Assembly: GCA_964490145.1 (NCBI GenBank)
Contig: CAZBBS010000039.1
Coordinates: 1 to 26,413, forward strand
Reading direction: 5' to 3'
Origin: Eutrophocola sp964490145
Lineage (GTDB): Bacteria > Pseudomonadota > Gammaproteobacteria > Pseudomonadales > Pseudohongiellaceae
DNA length: 26,413 bases
This document shows positions 14,199 through 22,772 of the stretch, in pieces. The notes under the pieces are model-generated. The model was not told the origin of the DNA and did no database searches. It saw only the letters and a list, made by a program, of their open reading frames with translations. Position 1 is the stretch's first letter, and each line of letters starts with the position of its first letter. A program made the position numbers and the translations under genes.

Positions 14199-15776
14199 TT
14201 ATTGACCCAGGGCCTCCCGGATTTTCCGGGACATTTCCACCCTGCCATAGGGTTTCTGGATGGTGTTGTTAACCCATTCGTTATGGGCCAACCTGGATTC
14301 AACCCCGTAATAGCCGGTTGCAAAAAGGAGCTTTATATCCGGACGACTTTTCAGCACTTCTTCTGCAAGCTGATAGCCATTGAACCGGCCGGGTATGACG
14401 ATATCCGAGAACAACAGATTGACCTTTTGACTGGAGCGAATAATATCCAGCGCCTCGTCACCATTGAGCGCAATCAATACATTATATCTCAGACGCTCCA
14501 GGTGGGAAGCCGTTGTTTCTGCAATAATATCTTCGTCATCCACCACAAGTATGGTTTCGTTATGCTGGGCGGTCAGCGTCTTGCGCTCAACCTTTTCTAC
14601 ATTGCCCAGATTATCTGCCGTGTTTGCCCGTGGAAAATAAATCTCAAATCTGGTGCCTTCACCCGGTGTGGATGTCACAAATATCTCACCCTGGGAACGC
14701 TGAACAAAGCCATAAACCATGGCCAACCCGAGTCCTGAACCCTTGTCAGCTGGCTTGGTTGTAAAGTAGGGGTCAAATATCTTATCTATCAATTCAGGAT
14801 CTATCCCTACACCATTATCTGTAACCACCAACTCTACATACTGCCCTTTCATAAGCTTTTCTGAAGCCTTGACCTGCGCTGTCTCAAAATCCACATTACG
14901 AGTCTGGAATTTAAGTGTCCCGCCCGCACGCATGGCATCGCCGGCATTGATGGCCAGGTTGATAATGCTGTCTTCCAGATCACCCTCATCCACATCGACC
15001 AGCCACAGGTCCTTGGCCAAATCCGTTTCCACATGCACCATGTTTGTCAGTGATTTGCTGACCAGATCAAGATCACGTGACAGACAGTCGTTAAGATTCA
15101 GCACCGTAGAGTTTACCGGTGTTTTGCGGGAATAATTCAGCAGACGCCGGGTCAGCACCGAGCCCCGACTGGCGGCAGACTTGATATTTCCAATCAGGTC
15201 GCCTGCGCGCGAAAGCAGCAGTGCGTCCAGCTGCATCAATTCAAGATTTCCAATAATAATACTGAGCAAATTATTGAAATCATGCGCCACACCACCTGTC
15301 AGCTGACCAATGACCTCGAGCTTCTGGGTTTTCCTCAAGGCCAGCTCGGTACGCTTGAGTTCAGTAATATCAGTACGTATCGTGATACTGGATTCCAGTT
15401 TCCCCCTGTCGTCAAACAAAGACACGATCGTGGCATAGACCCAAAACGTTTCGCCCTGCTTGTTCTGGTGCATCAGTTCACCTTGCCAGGTCTGCCCGTT
15501 TTTCAATTTGGTGACTATCTCAACGCCCAGGGTATCAGGGTGATCTTCTGGCAGAATCAGCGTCATCATTGACCCGACGAGCTCATCTCTGCTGTAACCG
15601 GTGATTTCCAGGAACTTTTCATTCACATAGGTATAACGTCCATCTTTATCGGCAACGCTGACAATGGCATGCTGATTGAGCGCTTCTTCATAGGTGGTTA
15701 TGGAACGGAATGCCGCATCCAGACCAGCCTTCATTTGCTCGATGGATGAGACATCGATGAACACCCCCCCTGGCAC
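14199..15776 (-). CDS. C-terminal fragment: PAS, histidine kinase and receiver domains
   Basis: This 525-residue ORF (GTG start at 15776, weak ribosome site) carries an intact signalling core. The PAS4 domain (about 31-137, NEKFLEITGYSRDEL) leads to the phospho-acceptor His165 in GGVAHDFNNLL. The ATPase domain has the N box LAINAGDAM, TDNGVGI and GSGLGLAMVYG. The receiver domain (about 407-520) has the acidic pair VVDDED and phospho-acceptor Asp458 in LFSDIVIPG. It might still make an active kinase without the upstream PAS domains, but its N-terminus begins inside the PAS3 C-cap, which argues that it is the tail of a frameshifted gene. Confidence 0.75.
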   Translation of the reverse strand: MPGGVFIDVSSIEQMKAGLDAAFRSITTYEEALNQHAIVSVADKDGRYTYVNEKFLEITGYSRDELVGSMMTLILPEDHPDTLGVEIVTKLKNGQTWQGELMHQNKQGETFWVYATIVSLFDDRGKLESSITIRTDITELKRTELALRKTQKLEVIGQLTGGVAHDFNNLLSIIIGNLELMQLDALLLSRAGDLIGNIKSAASRGSVLTRRLLNYSRKTPVNSTVLNLNDCLSRDLDLVSKSLTNMVHVETDLAKDLWLVDVDEGDLEDSIINLAINAGDAMRAGGTLKFQTRNVDFETAQVKASEKLMKGQYVELVVTDNGVGIDPELIDKIFDPYFTTKPADKGSGLGLAMVYGFVQRSQGEIFVTSTPGEGTRFEIYFPRANTADNLGNVEKVERKTLTAQHNETILVVDDEDIIAETTASHLERLRYNVLIALNGDEALDIIRSSQKVNLLFSDIVIPGRFNGYQLAEEVLKSRPDIKLLFATGYYGVESRLAHNEWVNNTIQKPYGRVEMSRKIREALGQ

Positions 15777-16785
15777 CTACAGCCTGATTACGGGTATTTT
15801 TTATGGGCCGGATATTGTCATTAATCCACATATACGACCCGTCTTTCTTGATGATCCGGTACTCCAGGGAAAAATTGTTGCCGACAGTCAAATTGTTATA
15901 TATTTTTTCCATGATAGCCGGCTTGTCTTCCGGATGCATGATGCTTTCCATGAAGGCAGGTTTTTGCCATTCCTCCATCGAATAACCGGTTTGCGTTACT
16001 GCTTGAGGGGAAAGGTAGGTATACCTGATTGGGTCCAATTCAACTTCCCAAACAACCGCATTGGTTTCCTCAACCAGGCTGCGGAATTTTTCTTCACTGA
16101 GCTTGAGCTCCTGCTCAAGCTCATAGGTTTTGGTAATATCCTGAAGAACTCCCTCAATACTGACCAATTCACCATTATCCCAACGCGTGAAAGCAATGGA
16201 GCGAACCCACTTGCGATTTCCTTTGGGCGTTTCCATCAAGCCGATGACTTCATGTGGCCCTTCTTCGCTTCTCGTTTTTTCCATCCATGCATCCATGACT
16301 GCATGCTGATCTTTCGAATAGAACTGATGCATGATCTTGACCGGATCCACGTCGAAATCCCGGTCAACTTCATGGATGGCATACATTTCATCGGTCCAGG
16401 TCATTACGCCGGTTTTTATGTCAGCAAACCACCCACCCAGATTGGCTATCTTTTCAGTACGATTGAGCATTTCCCGGCTTCTTTCCAGCTCATCCAGCTG
16501 GGATTGCATATCAGTACGATCACGACCTATGATGGCAATCCGTTCAATAACTTTTTGCTCATTCAGGATTGGCCTGGCCAGAATGTCGAAATACCTTCTT
16601 CCTAATCCGGGAATATCGACCCATACACCATAACTCGAATCCACACCCGTCAGGGCTTCTTCCAGGTTGGGCAGAACAACTGCTTTCAGATGCTCTGGAT
16701 CATGGCTGAACAATTCCATGACGGTCTTGCCAATCATGGCATCAGGGATAGTTCGGAAAACGCTGCTGTAGGCTTCGTTAACCAC
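15688..16785 (-). CDS. N-terminal fragment: three PAS domains
   Basis: This 365-residue ORF covers most of PAS1 (NEAYSSVFRTIPDAMIGKT), a linker coil (QLDELERSREMLNRTEKIANL), PAS2 (GGWFADIKTGVMTWTDEMYAI) and PAS3 (ETNAVVWEVELDPIRYTYLS). The last roughly 25 residues, after QAVGARGG, are out-of-frame sequence with no family resemblance. The nominal GTG start at 16785 lies within the PAS1 fold, just after the TGA. PAS domains of this sort sense redox state, light or small ligands, but the ligand cannot be inferred. Confidence 0.6.
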   Translation of the reverse strand: MVNEAYSSVFRTIPDAMIGKTVMELFSHDPEHLKAVVLPNLEEALTGVDSSYGVWVDIPGLGRRYFDILARPILNEQKVIERIAIIGRDRTDMQSQLDELERSREMLNRTEKIANLGGWFADIKTGVMTWTDEMYAIHEVDRDFDVDPVKIMHQFYSKDQHAVMDAWMEKTRSEEGPHEVIGLMETPKGNRKWVRSIAFTRWDNGELVSIEGVLQDITKTYELEQELKLSEEKFRSLVEETNAVVWEVELDPIRYTYLSPQAVTQTGYSMEEWQKPAFMESIMHPEDKPAIMEKIYNNLTVGNNFSLEYRIIKKDGSYMWINDNIRPIKNTRNQAVGARGGVHRCLIHRANEGWSGCGIPFHNHL

Positions 16786-17088
16786 GAGATATCACAGCTG
16801 ATCATCCACCAGTGCCATCATACTGTTAGTGGCATTCAGCAGATCATTGTCAAAGCTGGTATTACACAAAATTGAGGGAGTGCTCTCACTGCTGCAATGG
16901 TTTAATTGACACAGGGAAACACTTTTTTAAATTTCCACATCCTTTTTAGAAACCAAAATATTACGAGGTCAGTATACAACGATACTTTTTCGCATCGTGA
17001 TTAGAATAAATAGTACTGTCAAACACCAATTATCAGGACTGGGGTAATACCCCTATACCTATACCGATACCCTGGGCTGGGTCTGGGT

Positions 17089-17988
17089 CTAACCCTTACT
17101 TTCCTTGCGGGCTTCTATCTTGTCCTGGGTATTATTCTGGAAATCATCAGCATGATGCCGCTCACGCAACTGCTGATCCAGCGGGCCCAGCCCCCTGTTT
17201 ACTATCTGTCCGCGTTGTACAGCCGGTCGTGCGCCAATCATATCAACCCAACGTCGCAGATTTTTATATTCGTGAACTGATAGAAATTCCCCGGCATTAT
17301 ACCCATCATTCATAATGCTGCCGTACCAGGGCCAGTTTGCCATATCAGCGATGGTATACACATCACCAGCCAGGTATTCATGATCCTGCAGGTGGGTATC
17401 CAGTACGTGCAGCAGGCGTTTGGTTTCCATGGCATAGCGGTCAATCGCGTATTCGATCCTGAATGGCGCATAGGCATAGAAATGTCCAAAGCCGCCACCC
17501 AGAAAAGGTGCAGAGCCCATTTGCCACATCAACCAGTTCATTGTTTCTGCTCGACGATAATGTTCCCTGGGATAAAATTCATCGAACTTTTCCGCCAGAT
17601 AGACCAGCATAGAGGCGCTTTCGAACAGACGGGTAGGTGGAGTGGTCGAATGGTCCATCATGGCCGGTATTTTTGAATTAGGGTTGATGTCAACAAAACC
17701 CGAGCCGAACTGTTCTCCGGCGCCTATGTTGATATACCACGCATCGTATTCAGCACCGCTGTGCCCCAGCGCCAGCAGCTCCTCAAGCATGATCGTGACT
17801 TTTTGTCCGTTTGGTGTCCCCAAGGAATACAGCTGAATGGGATGTTCACCTATTGGCAGCACCTTCTCATGGGTAGCCCCGGAAACAGGACGATTGATAC
17901 TGGTCCACTCGCCACCATCCTGTCCGGCCCAGCGCCAGACTTTCGGAGGCATATACCCTGGAGGCAGGTTGTTACTGGCATCATTCAT
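17089..17988 (-). CDS. yghU: YghU-type glutathione S-transferase family disulfide-bond oxidoreductase
   Basis: A 299-residue glutathione transferase of the YghU/Nu class, which reduces disulfides or organic peroxides with glutathione. The N-terminal extension (PPGYMPPKVW...NRPVSGATHEK) precedes the thioredoxin-like domain (HPIQLYSLGTPNGQKVTIMLEELLALG), the NPNSKIPAM cis-proline loop and the FESASMLVYLAEKF motif. The alpha-helical domain includes NWLMWQMGSAPFLGGGFGHF and DVYTIADMANWPWYG. The TPNG stretch corresponds to the region binding glutathione in this class. AGGA lies about 9 bases before the ATG. It is 61 bp downstream of dinG on the same strand. Confidence 0.93.
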   Translation of the reverse strand: MNDASNNLPPGYMPPKVWRWAGQDGGEWTSINRPVSGATHEKVLPIGEHPIQLYSLGTPNGQKVTIMLEELLALGHSGAEYDAWYINIGAGEQFGSGFVDINPNSKIPAMMDHSTTPPTRLFESASMLVYLAEKFDEFYPREHYRRAETMNWLMWQMGSAPFLGGGFGHFYAYAPFRIEYAIDRYAMETKRLLHVLDTHLQDHEYLAGDVYTIADMANWPWYGSIMNDGYNAGEFLSVHEYKNLRRWVDMIGARPAVQRGQIVNRGLGPLDQQLRERHHADDFQNNTQDKIEARKESKG

Positions 17989-18049
17989 GGGGCGAATCCT
18001 GTTGTTGAAAATCCAAGTGAAAAATGAATGGGGAGATGGTAGCCCCGTA

Positions 18050-20212
18050 TTATTCAGGTGAGGAAATGGCCTGCTGCTGAAATGTCTCTACCCTGAAACC
18101 CGGCAATGACTGCACTATACCCTTGCCATAAAATTTGGTCATTAACCGTTCATCCAGAATGGTAATGTTGCCTGTATCGGTTTCGGTTCGCAACAGTCGT
18201 CCACAGGCCTGAATCAGTTTCATTGATGCCTCCGGAACCGATATTTCCATGAAGGGATTTTTACCACTGGCCTTGATCCATTCACCCAGCGTAGCTTCCA
18301 CAGGATCATTGGGTACAGAAAAGGGAATTTTTGCTATGACGACACTGGTACAGTAATCACCCGGCAGATCAATGCCTTCCGTCAGGCTTGCCAGGCCAAA
18401 AATGACACTGGTCCTGCCATTGTCAACACGCTCCTTGTGCAGACGGATTAATTCCTGCTTGGAATGATCATCCTGGGACAGGATATTGAATTGCATCGCT
18501 TCATCCAGTCCCTGAAGCACCTGCTGCATCTGGCGCCTTGAGGCAAACAGAACCAGAGCACCTTTCCTTTCTTCCACCAGGGATGGAAGCACGTCTATGA
18601 TGGCCTGGGTATGTAATTCAGCATTGCCCGGGTCAAAACCCCTGGCCGGAATTCGCAGACAGGCACTATTGTAGTGATCAAATGGGCTTCTTATCTGGTG
18701 ATAAACCGTCTGCTCGTGGAGGCCGGAGCGCATGCTCAGAAACTCAAAACTTCCCAGGGCGGTCAACGTTGCCGAGGTCATGACGGCAGCATGGCATTCA
18801 TTCCAGAGAAAATCCGTAAGAGCGCCTGCCGCCAGTACCGGGCTGCTGGACAGGGTTATCTCATGTTCATTTCCCAGGGGACGAAACGTTATCCAGCGGG
18901 CATTGGGTGCATAATCACCATGATCCTCTATGGAAAATGCCCTCCAAAGTTGCAATGCACCTTCAGTACGCGCAAGCATAATGCCAATTACGGGAAACCA
19001 GTTCTCGGCTGTTTGGCGATCGATCTCGCCTCCATCGTTATCCATAAATTCCTTGAGGCGATCCGAAATTTTACCCAGACGTTCCTCCAGCTCGCGGAAT
19101 TCCAGAAAAATATTATGACTAGCTTCACGTATCTCCGATCCCACGACACCCTGGTCAAATGTAAATTGGCTGACATCACTGCCATTGCCGGCTGCTTCCG
19201 CTCTGTCCAGATATACCTGAAACATGGGCATATGCTGCTGCACGCAGACCCTGGTTTTATCGGCAGCATCCCTGGCCTTATCCAGTTGCACGGTCAACTC
19301 GCTGTCACTGCCCATTTCCACACCCATCGCCTTGAAAATTGACGTGATACGATCAAGCCAGGTAAGCGTGGCCCTGAGACGAATGAAATGGGAAAAATGA
19401 CTTACGCCTTTTAACGGAAGATGATGGGCTTCATCAAAAATGTAGATACATTCCTCAGGCGCCGGCAAAATGACACCGCCCCCCAGTGCCAGGTCAGACA
19501 GCACCAGGTCATGATTGGCGACAATGCAGTCCGCCTTGAGCATATTGCCGCGGGCCCTGAAAAAACTGCAAGTAGAAAAATTGGAGCAACGGTTCCCGCT
19601 GCACTGTCCCTTCTCGACGGCCACATTGCGCCATTGACCGTCATTGAGCACGACTGGCCAGTCATCCCGATCACCTTTCCACTTGCCGTCCAGCAATGCA
19701 TCCAGCATATCCTGGTACAGCACCTTGTCCTCGGCAGTCGGATCATCCAGCTCCAGGCCGTACAGATCCATCATCGCATCCTGGCTGCTGTTGGACTTGA
19801 GCATGTTGTCGAGTTTGGACAGGCACAGGTAACGCCCCCTGCCCTTGGCCAGGGAATAGCTAAACTGCATGTCGCTGTGCTTGAGCAGATCAGGGATATC
19901 CTTGTGCATGACCTGTTCCTGCAATGCCACTGTCGCCGTGGCGAGAATGACTTTTTTACCTGTCGCCTGTGCCACCGGGATGGCCGAAAGCAGGTATGCG
20001 ATGGTCTTGCCAATGCCGGTACCAGCCTCAATGACGCATACAGGAGGATGAGGCGAGATGCGTTTACCCTCTTCATCCATTTCAACACTGGCGAGGGTTT
20101 TGGCAATTTCAGCAATCATCAGTTTCTGGCCGCCGCGATTTTGCAGGCCCTTGTTTTTGACAAGGGTGGAATAGTGGCGCTGTATGGATTGCTTGATGTC
20201 GTCAGAAAGCAT
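18050..20212 (-). CDS. dinG: ATP-dependent DNA helicase DinG (iron-sulfur, XPD-like)
   Basis: I take the ATG at 20212 (720 residues, MLSDDIKQSI), which matches the usual DinG beginning; a GTG at 20227 would add five residues. The protein is a 5'-3' superfamily 2 helicase that unwinds D-loops, R-loops and forks. Visible are Walker A AGTGIGKT (63-70), four [4Fe-4S] ligands Cys130, Cys204, Cys209 and Cys215 with the same spacing as E. coli DinG (74, 5, 6), the DEAH box (260-263), VANHDLVLSD, and motif VI QACGRLLRTETD near the end. No LexA box of the CTG-N10-CAG type is visible upstream, so SOS control is not supported here. Confidence 0.95.
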   Translation of the reverse strand: MLSDDIKQSIQRHYSTLVKNKGLQNRGGQKLMIAEIAKTLASVEMDEEGKRISPHPPVCVIEAGTGIGKTIAYLLSAIPVAQATGKKVILATATVALQEQVMHKDIPDLLKHSDMQFSYSLAKGRGRYLCLSKLDNMLKSNSSQDAMMDLYGLELDDPTAEDKVLYQDMLDALLDGKWKGDRDDWPVVLNDGQWRNVAVEKGQCSGNRCSNFSTCSFFRARGNMLKADCIVANHDLVLSDLALGGGVILPAPEECIYIFDEAHHLPLKGVSHFSHFIRLRATLTWLDRITSIFKAMGVEMGSDSELTVQLDKARDAADKTRVCVQQHMPMFQVYLDRAEAAGNGSDVSQFTFDQGVVGSEIREASHNIFLEFRELEERLGKISDRLKEFMDNDGGEIDRQTAENWFPVIGIMLARTEGALQLWRAFSIEDHGDYAPNARWITFRPLGNEHEITLSSSPVLAAGALTDFLWNECHAAVMTSATLTALGSFEFLSMRSGLHEQTVYHQIRSPFDHYNSACLRIPARGFDPGNAELHTQAIIDVLPSLVEERKGALVLFASRRQMQQVLQGLDEAMQFNILSQDDHSKQELIRLHKERVDNGRTSVIFGLASLTEGIDLPGDYCTSVVIAKIPFSVPNDPVEATLGEWIKASGKNPFMEISVPEASMKLIQACGRLLRTETDTGNITILDERLMTKFYGKGIVQSLPGFRVETFQQQAISSPE

Positions 20213-20298
20213 GGAAGAACCGGTCACTGTCGCTCTGGTGACTCATTTCACTATAGTGGAAACCCTGTATTTCGCCAGCCTGCCTGAAAGGCAGGCCT

Positions 20299-21462
20299 TC
20301 AGAGAGCATCAAGCTCAGCTTTTCGGATAACCGGATTGGCGTACATATTGAGAACGTATGGCTGAAGGTGTTTGGGCATGGCTGAAAGACGTTTGTTAAA
20401 GACCTTGCTGCGGCGTTTGTATTCACTGGCACTGATACCCAGCTTCTCGGGGGCCTTGGTGAAATCCATGAAGTCCTTTTTCACTATTTCCATGGCCGCA
20501 AAATTGACGGCATGCAGCTTGTAATTGCAAATGACCTGCTCATCGATAAGACGGGCCACGCCTTCAGCGGTAACTGCATCATCAAGAATAATACGGGTAC
20601 CGAAAGTCACATGAACATCACCTTTGTGCCCCACCATCCCGTTCAGGATACTGCGCACATCAGCATTTTCATCCTTTTCATATTTTCCGGCCGTATCAAT
20701 AGTGTAAAGCTCCTCGGCCTTGAGACGGTCACAGGGGTCGAACTCATAGGAAATAGAAACCGGGACTATATTCAGGGAGTTTATGGACTCCTGCAGCGTC
20801 AGGCGTAGTGTGGACTCGCGATCTGCCATATGCAGCATCTTGATGATCGCTGTTTCAGTTTTGTCTATTCCGTCCTTGGCCCGGCCTTCACGCTGGGCTA
20901 TCCACACGTTTTCACCTTCCTTGATGCAGTGATGGATGTAGGCTGACAGCTGCTTGCTTGCCTTGAGCAGATCCCGTCCATGCATCGAACGCTTGACGAT
21001 AAAGCTTTTGTTCAGTCGCATCAGGTCGGACAGGAAGGGGCGTTTGAGCAGGTTGTCACCTATGGCAATCTGCAGGGTATCCAGACCATGATGGTAAATC
21101 ATGTAATTGACCAGAGCAGGATCCATGGTGATGTCGCGGTGGTTGCTGACGAACAGATAGGGCTGGCTGTCATCCAGCTGGTCGAGACCCGTCTGCGTAA
21201 GTCCGGTGGTGGTGCTCTCAATCAATCTGTCGAGATACTTCTCGATGATGAGCTGGACATCATGAATATTCTGAACGGGGGCCAGTTCCTTGCCCAACAG
21301 GGACTTCACCTTGCCGGTGACCCAGCCCGGTAATAAGCGAAACAGAATGGGATGTTCAAACTTTGCCATTGCCTGGGCAAGAGCATCGTCCACCATCAGA
21401 CGTTCCACGACAGGCCTGACCTCATCATCTCGATAAGGCCGGATATCCTCAAATTCATCCAT
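20299..21462 (-). CDS. Glycerol-3-phosphate/lysophosphatidate acyltransferase family protein
   Basis: A 387-residue acyltransferase of the PlsC/PlsB superfamily, likely acting at the inner membrane face on glycerophospholipid precursors. The catalytic block is FVSNHRDITMDPAL (104-117; His108, Asp114). The FPEGTR-like block is WIAQREGRAKDG, followed by the NIVPVSISYEFDP strand. His and Asp are five residues apart rather than the usual four (HX4D), which I believe is shared with close relatives. It is much longer than PlsC (about 240 residues) and has no obvious transmembrane helix. A GCCTGCC/GGCAGGC hairpin (20278-20296) lies just after the stop but has no T tract. The exact substrate is unknown. 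Confidence 0.85.
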   Translation of the reverse strand: MDEFEDIRPYRDDEVRPVVERLMVDDALAQAMAKFEHPILFRLLPGWVTGKVKSLLGKELAPVQNIHDVQLIIEKYLDRLIESTTTGLTQTGLDQLDDSQPYLFVSNHRDITMDPALVNYMIYHHGLDTLQIAIGDNLLKRPFLSDLMRLNKSFIVKRSMHGRDLLKASKQLSAYIHHCIKEGENVWIAQREGRAKDGIDKTETAIIKMLHMADRESTLRLTLQESINSLNIVPVSISYEFDPCDRLKAEELYTIDTAGKYEKDENADVRSILNGMVGHKGDVHVTFGTRIILDDAVTAEGVARLIDEQVICNYKLHAVNFAAMEIVKKDFMDFTKAPEKLGISASEYKRRSKVFNKRLSAMPKHLQPYVLNMYANPVIRKAELDAL

Positions 21463-21545
21463 AGGGAAAACGTAATACCGGTTTGGTTACTGCGATAAGG
21501 GGTAATTTTACTGGCTTAGTGATGAAATTGGAAAACTATTCCCGG

Positions 21546-22772
21546 TTAGATTCGCGACAGAACCTCAATAACCAGCAAGTACCCGAAAACCAGCAGACAA
21601 AGGCCCAGCAAACTCCGCGTTTTCCAGGAATTGGCATGCTCTCCCAGCCAGTTTCTGGATGAATTCATGTAGAACAGCAAGGCTGCCAGTAATGGCATGA
21701 AAACAGCCCCGGTAACCGCATAGGTGATGACAACCCATACCGGCCGCTCCAGGGCAAGCAGACTCATGGGCAGTATGGCCAGGTAAACCAGGTAGATGCG
21801 GTAAGCACCGGATTTTGAAATGGAGGCGTGAGATTCCAGCAGATGAGTTTGCCCCCGATAGTGATATACAAAATTGGCGAACAGGAAAGGTACACCGTGC
21901 CAGACGCCGATCATTGAACTGAAAACGGCTCCCCAGAAGCCAAACAGGAATATCCATTTACCTGCCGTACCCATCGCCGGTTCCAGCTGGTCAGCTACGG
22001 CCAGCGCCATGTTGTTCCCGGAAACCACCTCGGGCTGCACGCCTGCTGACACAATAATGATGGCCACGCCAAACAGTGCCGTCAGACCATAGGCCACACC
22101 CAGATCCATGCGCATCGTGGGCATCATCTCCCTGCCATGCCAGCCGGCTTCCCGCATCCAGTAACCATAGGAAAGGATGGTGATGCTGCCCCCTACACCG
22201 CCAATAATGCCCAGTACGTAGGTCAGGCCATTTTCAGGAACTGTCGGAAGGAGCATGCCTATGGCTATGTCCTGGATATCGGGCATAACAATCACGGCGC
22301 ACACCAGTACCGTGAGAAACATCATGCCAATGAAAAACTTCATCGCCGTTTCCAGCAGGTTGTAGACACCGAACCAGACGATGACCAGCGCGGCGAGCGC
22401 ATGGATGACACCCCACCAGGCCACGGATATCTGCGGAAAAAATGCATAGGCTGCCAGGCCGCAAGCGGCCATCATGGCGGCAGCCACCATGAAGGTCCAC
22501 AGGAACATATAAACAAAGAAATACCCACTGAAAAACCTGGGCAACTTTTCTATCCACCCTTCCAGCAGCGTGGTTCCCGTGGCCAGCTGCCAGCGGCCGA
22601 TACCTTCTGTGAGAACGAATTTCAGCACGCCGCCAAACAAGACCGCCCAGAGCAGCGAAGTGCCAAACTGGGCACCGGCGGCAGAGGCCGCGACGATATC
22701 GCCAGCCCCCAGCCCTGTGGCCGCCACGATGATGCCGGGGCCGGTTTTCTTCAACAGATCAAAAATCTTCAT
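21546..22772 (-). CDS. Nramp-related membrane transporter lacking the canonical DPGN motif
   Basis: A 408-residue, very hydrophobic protein with about 11 predicted transmembrane helices and the Nramp-type beginning LLKKTGPGIIVAATGLGAGD. In true Mn/Fe Nramp transporters the first helix has DPGN and the sixth a MPH-type motif; here the first reads GAGD (22-25), and the sixth region GGVGGSITILSYGYWMRE has no Met-Pro-His. It therefore belongs to the wider Nramp-related group, whose members include Mg transporters and others, and the substrate is open. Its ATG overlaps the sbcB stop by 4 bp (ATGA), so it is translationally coupled to exonuclease I. Confidence 0.85.
   Translation of the reverse strand: MKIFDLLKKTGPGIIVAATGLGAGDIVAASAAGAQFGTSLLWAVLFGGVLKFVLTEGIGRWQLATGTTLLEGWIEKLPRFFSGYFFVYMFLWTFMVAAAMMAACGLAAYAFFPQISVAWWGVIHALAALVIVWFGVYNLLETAMKFFIGMMFLTVLVCAVIVMPDIQDIAIGMLLPTVPENGLTYVLGIIGGVGGSITILSYGYWMREAGWHGREMMPTMRMDLGVAYGLTALFGVAIIIVSAGVQPEVVSGNNMALAVADQLEPAMGTAGKWIFLFGFWGAVFSSMIGVWHGVPFLFANFVYHYRGQTHLLESHASISKSGAYRIYLVYLAILPMSLLALERPVWVVITYAVTGAVFMPLLAALLFYMNSSRNWLGEHANSWKTRSLLGLCLLVFGYLLVIEVLSRI

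Larger units (their letters stand above)
14199..16821 (-). pseudogene. Multi-PAS hybrid sensor histidine kinase, disrupted by a stop codon and a frameshift
   Basis: Two overlapping minus-strand ORFs (16785-15688 and 15776-14199) form one protein: PAS1, PAS2, PAS3, PAS4, HisKA, HATPase and a receiver domain, about 870 residues when joined. Two lesions are visible. First, an in-frame TGA (16792-16794) interrupts PAS1: upstream MMALVDDQL leads directly into YLVVNEAYSSVF. Second, the frame breaks in PAS3's C-cap at a run of seven Gs (plus-strand C 15764-15770); removing one G restores ARGVFIDVSS, a typical PAC ending. No membrane segment is seen, and no good start codon precedes the ATG pair at 16821. 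The gene therefore looks inactivated, unless sequencing error or slippage explains the G run. Confidence 0.8.

Noticed and set aside
14216..14230. CCCGG/CCGGG hairpin as a cysC terminator
   Set aside because: It has a 5-base stem, is inside the opposing kinase coding region, and lacks a T tract.
20278..20296. GCCTGCC/GGCAGGC hairpin as a terminator of the acyltransferase gene
   Set aside because: The stem is good but no T tract follows on either strand, so I do not call it a rho-independent terminator.
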